64,000 bases of DNA from an uncultured Prevotellaceae bacterium. Its GTDB lineage: Bacteria > Bacteroidota > Bacteroidia > Bacteroidales > Bacteroidaceae. The notes below the pieces were generated by a model. It saw only the letters and a program-made list of their open reading frames with translations, was not told the origin of the DNA and did not search any database. The stretch is from positions 1 to 64,000 of the forward strand of contig ONAG01000022.1 in assembly GCA_900315745.1 (NCBI GenBank), read 5' to 3'. The position numbers were made by a program, and so were the translations under genes. Below, in pieces: positions 33,930 through 43,700 of the stretch (position 1 is the first letter of the stretch; each line of letters opens with the position of its first letter).

Positions 33930-34712
33930 ATGTTATCGAACCGCAGTTTTCTTGAGCATGAAATCCCCTACAGGCAGCTGGACAAGCTGGGCATTTCCAA
34001 GAAAAGCATCCTTGCCCTGAACAAGGACATCCTCTCCACGTTCATGACCGGGGGATTCACTCCCCTGCTCAAGATGGAGGTGGAGGGCGACGGGAAGACC
34101 TACATCTTCCTGGGGAAGCTGAGGATGAGCCGCGAACCCAAGGGGGGCGTCTCACTGTACGTGCTGCCCCTGCGCACACGGACACCCAACGACAAGGACC
34201 TCAGGCTCGACGAACCGGAGATGGAACACCTCAGGCACGGACTGATCCTCAAGAAGAACGTCTACGACGAGTTCAACAAGAAGACGACGTACTACGCCCA
34301 GCTGGACGGGGAGACCAACGCCATCCTCAAGGTCAGGGCAAGGGACGTGGCCATACCGTCGGTGGTGAAGGACGTGGACATCAACATGGAGATGCGGGAG
34401 ACCTTGCGCAACGGGATGCCCGTGCAGATAGACGCCGACGGGACACCCTACACCATCGGCATAGACCTGACGGAGCCGTCGGGATACCGCGTGCTGCAAG
34501 GCACGAGGGATGACTGGGACGCAGCCATTGCAAGGGAATGGGACAAGGTCCACCCGGAGGAGATCGGCTTCTGGCTGGCCGACGAGAACGGATGGGATTA
34601 CCAGGAGCTCTCCGACAGCAAGCTGCACATCGACATGCAGTATGCGCTCGACGATGACATCGACCTCGACGAGGCACTTAACAAGAACCAGGGGGCTTCC
34701 ATCAGGATCTGA
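33930..34712 (+). CDS. DUF4099/DUF3945-type mobile-element protein
   Basis: 260 residues from the ATG at 33930; a longer frame upstream would overlap the M23 gene and its promoter. The N-terminal part is DUF4099-like ('IPYRQLDKLGISKKSILALN', 'FTPLLKMEVEGDG'), and 'LRHGLILKKNVYDEFNKKTT' with the following segment resembles DUF3945. These domains recur in conjugative elements of Bacteroidetes. The role is not established; binding to DNA-processing proteins is suspected. Confidence 0.75.
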   Translation: MLSNRSFLEHEIPYRQLDKLGISKKSILALNKDILSTFMTGGFTPLLKMEVEGDGKTYIFLGKLRMSREPKGGVSLYVLPLRTRTPNDKDLRLDEPEMEHLRHGLILKKNVYDEFNKKTTYYAQLDGETNAILKVRARDVAIPSVVKDVDINMEMRETLRNGMPVQIDADGTPYTIGIDLTEPSGYRVLQGTRDDWDAAIAREWDKVHPEEIGFWLADENGWDYQELSDSKLHIDMQYALDDDIDLDEALNKNQGASIRI

Positions 34713-35117
34713 CGGACAGCACACCCGAAATCATCCAAAAGGATGACCACACGGCAGGCACGGCCTGCAGATACGGCAAGACGTCATATTTATAAATTTA
34801 AAATTCTTTTACGCTGGAAACTCCTTAATGGATGGACACCGACCGGGACATCCGGACAAAACCGAATGGCCCTGTCACCGCAGAAGAGAAAACTGGAAGT
34901 TCTCCAATGCGGGAAAGACGGACAAGCCGCTCCCCATAGCCGGCATCCCGAATGGCCTTCACCGGCACGCGGGGACGGCACGTCCGACAAGAAGTGGCGC
35001 AGACATCGCCTGATGACTCTCTGGGGGGATAAACCCCGAAGGGGAGGGCGGGCTGGAAAAACTGCCCTCCCCATATTCCCTGCCCACTGAACGCTTCAAT
35101 GCAAATGACTCTCAAAA
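34713..35117. other. Intergenic gap with a long GC hairpin
   Basis: About 400 bp without a convincing gene. GGGGAGGGC (35041-35049) pairs with GCCCTCCCC (35064-35072) in a perfect 9-bp stem, 45 bp before the ATG at 35118. It belongs to the same group of leader hairpins as those at 4800, 5104 and 54805. Some AT-rich DNA (34788-34806) precedes it and could hold a promoter. Confidence 0.5.
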
Positions 35118-36440
35118 ATGGAAACACTGGACTACGGTGGCCACCACACCGACGTGACCACTCCAAAGGAAGAATTCACCATCGAACTGTTTGCCGACAT
35201 GATGACCTTCTATGTCCGCAACGCCAACTCGCTCTCACCTGACGAGCGGGAGGACTTTGCACGTCTCGACCATGCGGCAAACGCAGGACAGCTCGTCAGC
35301 TGGGCGGAGAACATCCACATCACGGGCTGCATGGGAGACCTGACAGCCATCGACCTGGCCAACATCATACGCAACACAGACGAAGCATCGCTTTCGGATC
35401 TTCTGAAGAAAACACGACTACACCCACGCATCATCAACGAGAAACTCAACGCCATCACCGCACAGGCGGAGAGGACAAGGTCGGCGCTGGCAGAGTCGCC
35501 GGCCATCCTCTTCCGCAACGGTGAGGGCAACTTCACCGCATTGGGCGAAGACGCGAAGGCCATCGCACAGAAACTCGCACTGATGCCTGACGACACCCTG
35601 GGCGACATCCCCGTCATCAACATCGGACGGCCGGGCGTCGCGCTGCTCGAACACAACAACATCCCTTACCATATCACTGAACCCGCCACCGACATCGCCT
35701 TCGCCTATGAAGAGGACAACGACGTGGCACAGGGGAACCGCCTGCTGACGCAGATGGGTCTCCTCGCCGTTCTGTCCAAAGGCGACACGGTGAGGTACCA
35801 CACCGGCGGTAAGATCTTCGGCAACGAGGAGACCATCGAACTGCGGCACGGGCTCTTCCTCGTGACGTCCCTCGACACAAAAGACAGGATGGAACCCACT
35901 GCCGTGCCCCTGCAGCTGTTCAACACGGCTGACGGACAGAGCGAGTCCTACCTCACCAACCTGGAGGCCGAGGAACTGCACAGCCTGCGGGACTTCTTCA
36001 ACAGCAACTTCGACAGCCTGGCGCAGGCGACGAAAGACTACACCTTTGCCAGAAAGGCCCTTGACGAGAACCTGGTGACGCTCATCGGACAGAACGACCA
36101 CCTCTCCAGAGAGAACCCCGACACCATCATCCTCATCAAGCAGAGGGGGTTCATCGAGGCCTTCTCCGACAGCGCCATCAACGTGGCAGGCACGCTGGGA
36201 CTGCCGCTCTACAACCGCTCCGACCACAAAGGGTACCTCACCGTCCCCTTCACGAGGATGACGGTCGATGACTACAAGAGACTGTACGAGACAGACTGCA
36301 ACGTATACCTGGCAAGGCCGTCGGCGCAGGACAGCCTCACAGAGGCCAACCTGACCAAGGTGAGGCCCAGCACCATACCTCCCGCCCAGCAAGGGAATCC
36401 CGAAGAGAAAAGGAGCGAGAGACACTCCGTCAGGAGATGA
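35118..36440 (+). CDS. Unknown mobile-element protein
   Basis: 440 residues, soluble and acidic. Helical segments such as 'LSDLLKKTRLHPRIINEKLN' and 'EELHSLRDFFNSNFDSLAQA' are seen, but no known motif. It has no signal peptide. It lies between DUF4099/DUF3945-type and ArdC-like genes on the same strand and shares their GC-rich codon use, so it is part of the same element. Confidence 0.65.
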   Translation: METLDYGGHHTDVTTPKEEFTIELFADMMTFYVRNANSLSPDEREDFARLDHAANAGQLVSWAENIHITGCMGDLTAIDLANIIRNTDEASLSDLLKKTRLHPRIINEKLNAITAQAERTRSALAESPAILFRNGEGNFTALGEDAKAIAQKLALMPDDTLGDIPVINIGRPGVALLEHNNIPYHITEPATDIAFAYEEDNDVAQGNRLLTQMGLLAVLSKGDTVRYHTGGKIFGNEETIELRHGLFLVTSLDTKDRMEPTAVPLQLFNTADGQSESYLTNLEAEELHSLRDFFNSNFDSLAQATKDYTFARKALDENLVTLIGQNDHLSRENPDTIILIKQRGFIEAFSDSAINVAGTLGLPLYNRSDHKGYLTVPFTRMTVDDYKRLYETDCNVYLARPSAQDSLTEANLTKVRPSTIPPAQQGNPEEKRSERHSVRR

Positions 36441-36872
36441 CCACGCAGAGATTCCCCCCATAATCCACCAACCGCGACACCACAGCGGCCCCCCTTTAAT
36501 ACCACATTCTTTAATTCCCCTTCTTTAATCTCCCCATCCCCAACCGGAAATCTGGGTTGATGCCATAACAGCAAAGGCTTTGAGTGGCTTGCCATCCACT
36601 CCACCGAAGGCGTAGCAGGCTACGTCGGAACGGAGCGGCAGGACGCCGGAAGTGATGCCGACATGGCATGAAGACAACCGCGAGAAGCAAATAGCTCTCC
36701 CGACGGCCAGATGAACGGACAGGACAGGACCCAGGCGAAGGCAGGGACACGTATCCCATACCCTTCCGCCAACCCACGCCATTGCCGCACCCGGCAGCAA
36801 AGGACACCGCATGGCCCGACGGCTGCACACAATCCAAAGATACAAAAACAACCCGCTAACAACAAGAAAACC
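36441..36872. other. Intergenic leader before the ArdC-like gene
   Basis: About 430 bp. It has no obvious promoter box. The frame of the downstream gene is open back to 36711, but the start at 36873 gives the domain's expected N-terminus. No hairpin or repeat could be placed with confidence. Confidence 0.4.
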
Positions 36873-39800
36873 ATGGCTAAGAAATACAACCCCAAAAGAC
36901 AGGACGGCGAACAGAGACCGACAGCGCTGTCCAACATGTACGACAAACTCATGGCCTACGCACAGGTCATCGAAGGCTCCGACTGGAAGATGGGATGGGC
37001 GAGCACGCAACGCTCCTGGCACGGCTTCCCGCAAAACATCAGCGGAAGGCAATACACGGGCGGCAACTCGTTCTACCTCATGATGGCGACCATGGCCAAC
37101 AACCACACGGCGCCCATCTACGCCACGTTCAACCAGATCCAAAAAATGAACGAGAAGCTGATGGACGAGAAGGGACGCATCCCGAAAGAGAAATGGAACG
37201 AGGCGGTGCACGTGAGGAAAGGAGAACAGGCGGAGATCGTCGTCTTCAACACACCGCTGTACGTCAATCCCGACAAGCCGAAGGAGAAGCCGCTGACCGC
37301 GAAGGAATACGAGAAACTCTCCAAGGAGGAGAAGGAGAAATACAACCAGATATGGGCGCAGATCCCGCACGTCATCTTCAACATCGACCAGACGAACATG
37401 CGGGAGGTGAGACCGGAACTCTACGAGAAGCTGGTGGAGCGGATGATGCCCAAGCAGGCACAGACCTTCCGGCAGGACACCATGGGGATGTACGAGGAAC
37501 CGGCCATCGACCATATCCTCAAGAACCAATCATGGCGATGCCCCATCGTCTTCGACAAGGAGAGCAAGGATGCCTTCTACAGTCCCTCAAGGGACACCAT
37601 CACCGTGCCGATGAAGGAGCAATACAACATCCCCTACACGGAGAAGGAACTGGACCGCGACATCACCAAGCATGTCTCACCGGCACTTTCCATGAAGCCC
37701 GCCATAACGGACTTCTCCGACGCTGACCGACAGATGGCGCGAGTGGAAGAGAACAAGAAAAACAAGGAGTACCTGACGGAACTCCGCGCCACCGTCATGC
37801 TGGAGAACACTTTTGGACGCCAGCTGGGGATGCTCAGGCAGGACGGCCAGGCCATCGGCGACTACGCGAGACAGGTCGCTGCCGCCATCGACGCCGACCG
37901 CGACGCCGTCATCGCCGTCAAGGACACCGAGGCGAAGATCATCGGCGGACAGGACTACTACACGACGTTCCTCCACGAGGGGGCGCACTCCATGCACAAG
38001 GAACTCAACATCGAACTCAACGCCACGGGCGACAAGCGGGGATACGCCCGCGAGGAGATGAGGGTCGAGAGCAGCACGGCCATGGTGGCTTCGGCCATGG
38101 GATACTCCACCAACATGTTCATCAACTCCGCCGCCTACGTCCGCGGCTGGAACGAGACGGCCAACATCCAGGAGAAGACCCGACAGATGCAGCAGCTGAT
38201 CTCCGACATCAACAAGACGGTCAACCGCATGGGCGAGATCATCGACGAAGCTCGCGTGAAAGTCGGACAAGAACCGATCTTCAGACACTCCACCGCAGAA
38301 GACCGGAAAGCGGAGCAACAAACTGCCCAACAAACCACCCAAAGCACCCAAGCTCCAGCGGACTTGCAATCCGCTGGCCAGAGGGACGGGGATTTGCAAT
38401 CCCCCTCCCAGACCACACAAAACGCCCAAACCCAACAACCCGAAGGCGAAGCCATCACTTCCCCTTCCGCTGAGACGAGAGAGTCTGCACAAACCGCCCA
38501 ACAGCCTTCCCGGGAGGTGACGGCTGCGCCGTCGCAAACACCCACCGCCGCCAGGTCACAGGACCCCGGGTCCCATACCCCATACCCCGCCATCGACGAA
38601 CAGCCGAGAATGTCGGTGGCGGAACCGCTGATGCCGCCTTCCAAGCCGGGTGAAGCCCAGGCTCCATCGGATCCGCAATCCGCTGGCCAAAGAGACGGGG
38701 ATATGCAATCCCAAGACAACACCACGCGACGCCCAAAAGATGAGGAACACCCTTCCCCTGACGTCGATGCCCGACAGGCTTCCCAGAAGACTACGGCAGA
38801 GACAGAGCGGCAAAAACTCGAAGCCATCGGATACCCCTTCTTCCACACAAAGTCGGAAGACGGGTCCTACGACATCCCCACGGTCAACGAGTCCCTGTAT
38901 TGGAGATATGCCGCCGGCATCATCTCATTCCATGAAGCAGCACGAGAATTCACCAGCCACGGGTGGACCAATTTCGTCGACGAGGACTACACCCGCAGGC
39001 AATTCTCCATTCTCAACGAAAAGTGGCAAAGGCTCGACGACGACCTGAATCCCTTATCTCCTGAACAAATGACATGGCACAAGCTCAGCGCCCTGCTCAT
39101 GGACACCAGCGAGGACATCCACCTCAAGGCGAAGGAGGATGACATCCTCGTCCTGGAGACCGATGAGGACATGGGACTTTCCGACCTAGAGAAGAACCGC
39201 CTGACAGAAGTGTGGCAACACCCCACAGAGGGCATCATCACATTCAAGATGGGCGGCTCCAACCAGGAACTCGACCTCAGCGAATTCCCCGAGTTCATCC
39301 CACAGGTCTACAACCACGTCCTGGAAGGCGACATGGAGAAGATATCAGTCAAGCAGCAACTCGAAGACAAGATTCGCTCCCTCTCGGAACTGGCAGCAAA
39401 GACGCCGAAGGAGCGCCCCTCCGACATCGTCTTCGTCAGGGACTTCAACCCTGACTCAGTAGGATACACCTACACGGCATACGGAAAGGACGCCGACCGC
39501 CTGGCAGAGAAGGTTTCTTCCTCCGTGGCTGCCATGCGCCCCGAGATCGACGGACAACGGCATCCCTACACCACCGTCAAAGGCGGGAACCTCGATGCCG
39601 TCCGCGCAGACTTGATGGTCAGCAACGTCCGTCCCGTCATCATCGACGACACGGGCAGACGCATCAGCAACGACACCTTCCTCGACTACACCAAGGAGGA
39701 GCGCAAGGCCTTCCTCGACTCCCTGAAGCCGGAGGCCAGGCAGCTACAGGCCATCAACGAGACGCTGCAGCGGATGGGATACCCCGACTCCATCGCCGTC

Positions 39801-40547
39801 CCGCAGACCTACGAACATCCGTCGGCGAGACCGGAGCTGGCCATCCCCCACCGCTTCGGCCATCAGGAGGTCGCCCTCATGGAGATCAAGAAGTCCAAGG
39901 ACGGCTCCTACCGCGCCGGCAACAGCGAGGAGGGCTACTACCCCGTCGCCAAGATGGACACCAACAACCTCTTCGAGGTGGATCGTGCCCTCAGGAATGC
40001 CGAAAAGCTCCTTCCACAGAACCTGGTCAAGGAACTGCTCAGACAGGTGGAGTCAGGAAAGGTGGCAGTGGAAAAAGACATCGCTGACGGACGGTACGTC
40101 GCCACCATCAACGACCCGGAAGGGCGCAACGGCGCCTACCCACGGGGCTTCAAGCAGTTCACCTTCGGCGCCGACCTCAAGGACGAGGTCCTGCTGCGGG
40201 ATGACTGGAGCAACCGCAGCCGCCCCGTCAAGGTGGACCCGGAAACCGTCCGACAGCTGGTCAGCCATGCCGAAGCCAAACTGGGCACCGCCCTCCCGAT
40301 GAGCCAGAACACCCCCGCTCCTGCCCACAAGATCGAGGACTTCTTCCTCCGCAACGTGGGAGGCGACTGGCGGCTCTCCGCCAGCATCGACGGCAAGAAG
40401 ATGCCCGAGATATCGGTTCCCCACGACGACGTGGTGGAGTACAAACACGGCCGCATGAGCCAGGAGAGTCTCACCCTCAAGTCCTACGGCGACATGCTCT
40501 CCGACAAGCAGCAACAGAGCCATCACAAAGGACGAGGAATGCGCTAA
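36873..40547 (+). CDS. ArdC-like polyvalent protein with zincin metallopeptidase domain
   Basis: 1224 residues from the ATG at 36873. The N-terminal 300 residues follow the ArdC pattern (DUF1738, ssDNA-binding): 'YDKLMAYAQVIEGSDWKMGW' and 'GGNSFYLMMATM', then 'HVRKGEQAEIVVFN'. The zincin motif is HEGAH at residue 368, with Glu in the expected position. A Gln/Pro-rich linker carrying palindromic elements follows, then LPD-type domains. ArdC proteins protect incoming DNA from restriction on plasmids. Here the domain opens a large protein that would enter the recipient with the DNA. Its exact tail function is unknown. Confidence 0.85.
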   Translation: MAKKYNPKRQDGEQRPTALSNMYDKLMAYAQVIEGSDWKMGWASTQRSWHGFPQNISGRQYTGGNSFYLMMATMANNHTAPIYATFNQIQKMNEKLMDEKGRIPKEKWNEAVHVRKGEQAEIVVFNTPLYVNPDKPKEKPLTAKEYEKLSKEEKEKYNQIWAQIPHVIFNIDQTNMREVRPELYEKLVERMMPKQAQTFRQDTMGMYEEPAIDHILKNQSWRCPIVFDKESKDAFYSPSRDTITVPMKEQYNIPYTEKELDRDITKHVSPALSMKPAITDFSDADRQMARVEENKKNKEYLTELRATVMLENTFGRQLGMLRQDGQAIGDYARQVAAAIDADRDAVIAVKDTEAKIIGGQDYYTTFLHEGAHSMHKELNIELNATGDKRGYAREEMRVESSTAMVASAMGYSTNMFINSAAYVRGWNETANIQEKTRQMQQLISDINKTVNRMGEIIDEARVKVGQEPIFRHSTAEDRKAEQQTAQQTTQSTQAPADLQSAGQRDGDLQSPSQTTQNAQTQQPEGEAITSPSAETRESAQTAQQPSREVTAAPSQTPTAARSQDPGSHTPYPAIDEQPRMSVAEPLMPPSKPGEAQAPSDPQSAGQRDGDMQSQDNTTRRPKDEEHPSPDVDARQASQKTTAETERQKLEAIGYPFFHTKSEDGSYDIPTVNESLYWRYAAGIISFHEAAREFTSHGWTNFVDEDYTRRQFSILNEKWQRLDDDLNPLSPEQMTWHKLSALLMDTSEDIHLKAKEDDILVLETDEDMGLSDLEKNRLTEVWQHPTEGIITFKMGGSNQELDLSEFPEFIPQVYNHVLEGDMEKISVKQQLEDKIRSLSELAAKTPKERPSDIVFVRDFNPDSVGYTYTAYGKDADRLAEKVSSSVAAMRPEIDGQRHPYTTVKGGNLDAVRADLMVSNVRPVIIDDTGRRISNDTFLDYTKEERKAFLDSLKPEARQLQAINETLQRMGYPDSIAVPQTYEHPSARPELAIPHRFGHQEVALMEIKKSKDGSYRAGNSEEGYYPVAKMDTNNLFEVDRALRNAEKLLPQNLVKELLRQVESGKVAVEKDIADGRYVATINDPEGRNGAYPRGFKQFTFGADLKDEVLLRDDWSNRSRPVKVDPETVRQLVSHAEAKLGTALPMSQNTPAPAHKIEDFFLRNVGGDWRLSASIDGKKMPEISVPHDDVVEYKHGRMSQESLTLKSYGDMLSDKQQQSHHKGRGMR
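38355..38404 (+). repeat. Palindromic element, type A
   Basis: CCAGCGGA-N7-TCCGCTGG (38355-38377) is a perfect inverted repeat, followed by GGGGATT-TGC-AATCCCC (38388-38404). The pair is translated in frame as part of a linker reading DLQSAGQRDGDLQSPS. Related copies occur at 38663 and 56789. Confidence 0.8.
38663..38713 (+). repeat. Palindromic element, type A, second copy
   Basis: Diverged copy of the type A element. It keeps 'CAATCCGCTGG' and 'ACGGGGATATGCAATCCC', again inside the linker, coding DPQSAGQRDGDMQS. Confidence 0.7.
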
Positions 40548-40712
40548 CCACTCCAAAAAGGCAAGCAGCACGCTCACAACACTTTCACCAAAACACTGAT
40601 AACAAGCGAATTACAGCAAGCAAAACAATACATTTCAATATTATATTATTTTATAATATAAAAATCAAAATAATTATTTTAATATATAATTATATAACAT
40701 TAAAAATAAGAA
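40548..40712. promoter_or_regulatory. AT-rich leader before the giant gene
   Basis: 40629-40706 is almost pure A and T inside a GC-rich region, directly before the ATG at 40713. No TAnnTTTG box is seen, but the composition suggests an AT-rich promoter or UP-type element, or a low-structure leader for translation start. Confidence 0.5.
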
Positions 40713-43700
40713 ATGCCCACTCCTGACCATCTCCAAAACCCGGACACGCCCGAGATCATCATCACCCGGGATGACGATAAGATAGCCGACATCCTCGCCA
40801 GACAGTCATACAAGAGCGAGGACAACCCGCACGTCGGATACTCGCAGACCATCTCCGATGGCGGCGAGCGGGGCAAGGAGCATCTTATCCGCAACATCTT
40901 CTATGATGACAAGCCCGTCGGCTTTGCCACGGCAACACTCAGCACGGGCGAGGGGAACCTCTTCGCCCTGCTGGCGGACAACGCCTACCAGGAGTCTTTC
41001 CTGCTCGACGTCCCGGTGTCCTCCTACGACCGTGCCGCGGACGCATGGGAGGGCATCGGCGACAAGGAACTGGACGGGTACTACGACCATGGGAGCATGC
41101 TCTTCAGCGACGAAAAGCAGATGATCGACTTCTACGAGGCGCACAGGGCACTCATCGACTACCGCAACGAGCGTTTCGAGCAGATCCACTCCCTCGCACA
41201 GACAGACCGCAGCGCAGCGGAGCGTCTCTCCCTTGCCCTGCCGGTCAACGAGGTCACGGACATCAAGGCGGTCCTGACAAGGCTGTCGGACAACGCCCCC
41301 AAAGAGGCCACGGGTACCAACATGCGAGATGACGATTTCATCTCACTGTCTCCAGACACCCGCTTCCAGTTCATCGGTGAGATCGGTGCTGCGCAACTGG
41401 ACAACGCCGCCCGCTCCCTCGACATCCTCCTCGCCCTCGCCACGGCGAAGGAGATGACAGAGGCGGGGAAAGACGCCCTCTCCGTCAAGATGGCGACGGG
41501 ATGGGAACAGGGTGCCGACGCGAAATGGAGATACGAGCTTCCCGACATGCAGATGCCGGAATACTCCCTCTCGCTGCTGCGTGACGGCCATGCCGACGGC
41601 AGGACAGTGACGCTGGGCGAACTCATGCCGCAGGCCCCGTTCCTTAACGCATATCCCGACATGGCGTCCATGCCAGTCATCACGGACAGGGAACGGCCCA
41701 AAGGAGCGGCATACAACCCCGAGACAAGGCAGATCACCATCAGTGTCAATGAACTCCATGTCTTCGACACCGAAGACCTCAACGCGATGAGCGTCTCTGA
41801 AACGCTGCTGCATGAAATCCAGCATGCCATCCAGCACGCCGAGGGTTTCGCCACAGGTGGCAACATCCAGACGGTGGCCAACCAGCAGCGGCTCGAAGCG
41901 GAGAAAGAGATGGCCGCACTGCACGACATCTACAAGGCATACGAGACCATCGACTACCGCACGCAAAGCGCCGACACCCATGAGGCGCTGATGGCCTACG
42001 AGGAGCGTGACCGATACGAAAGGCAACACAAACAAGAGCTGAAGGCCTACATCCTCGCCAGGCAGAAGATGGAGATGGCCGAACTGGACCTGGTCGCCGG
42101 AAGGCTTTCCGAGAAAAACTACCAGAACTACAGGAGCCTGGCCGGAGAGGTGGAAGCCCGCAACACGGTGGCCCGTGCCGGGATGACTCCCGAGGAGCGG
42201 CGCAGGACGCTCGCCACCGCCACCGAGGACGTGGCACGGGAGAGCCAGAGGGTCATCTTCTCAGGTGCCAGCTGTCTCATCCGGGAACCGCAGGCAGCGC
42301 TGCTCCACAACGACATCGTCCTCCGAGACAAGCTCGTCTCGCTCATGCAGGATGCGGGCATCCCCGTCAACACCGACTGGCGGGAGGGGCAGGCCGTACT
42401 GGATGCCGCCCGTACCAACGTCAGGCTGCAAAACGCGAAGGAAAAATCCCGCAATATACCAAAAGATCATCGAGCCTATTTCGACGAATCCGATTTTAAC
42501 ATTCAAAAAACAGGATTCCACAACAACGGCATCCGTTTCTTCCTCACGTCTCAGGGCGACGCCTACGGTTTCACGCACGGTGACACCATCTACATCGACC
42601 CGCGCATCGCCACCAGCGAGACACCCATCCATGAGTACGCCCATCTCTGGGCACAGGCCATGCAGCAGCACAACCCTGAGGAGTGGCGCAACATCATCGG
42701 CCTGATGAAACAGGTCTCTCCAATTTGGGAGATGGTGAGGGAGCAATACGCCCACCTCTCCTCAGACAGCGACATCGCCGAAGAGGTGCTGGCACGGTAC
42801 TCAGGCAGGCAGGGCATGAAACAACTGCAGCGTGCCCTCAACAGCCATGCCCCAGGGCTCTCGGACGAGCAGTCACGCGACATCCTCGACCGCTTCAAGG
42901 CGGCCATCGACCGCTTCTGGCAGAAGACGGCGAACTTCCTGCACATCCACTACCACTCCGCAGACGAGGTGGCCAGCCGTGTCATGCACGACCTCCTGCA
43001 TCAGGTGAACCCGCAACGGCTCTCCCTCCAAATGGCCGCACGATCTCCAGAGACCAGCAACAACGTCCCGTATGCTGCCGTACCACAGCAGTCCGACCTT
43101 CATGCCCAAGCCACTCCGTCGCAACAACCCAAAGGGGAAGAAATCCCCTCCCCTTCTGCTGACAACTCCCTCTCTACTGGAGAGGGACGGGGAGAGGCTT
43201 CCTCCCCTCTTGCCACCAACGAACCCACCCGGCACAACGCCCAGCATGACGGCACCATCCTCGCCTACTCCGCCGCGCCGTACGACGAGGTGCGCGCGCT
43301 CGCCCATGGCATCAAGGAGGGCGACACCGCGGCCATCAAGGAGTCGGCACGGCGGATGGCCGGCATCATCAACGCCATGCCCGGCAAGGAGAAGGTCATC
43401 CTCATACCGATGCCCTCGCACGAGGGTCATGCGATCTACACCAAAGCGCTTGCCGACGAGACAGCCAGGCTGACAGGCTCCCGCACGGCGGACGTCCTGC
43501 ATGCCACGCCCCACCCCTCCCTCTATGACATCAAGAAGTCAAGAGGCATAGAAAGACTCCCATCGCCCCTGCTCCGGCTTGACGAGTCCGCAGCGGCAAA
43601 GCAAACGCTCCAGGACCGCATCCCGGTCATCATAGACAACGTGCTGGACACGGGGACTACAGCCGTCGCGGCAGCAAGAGCATTTGGCGAAAAGACCGAC

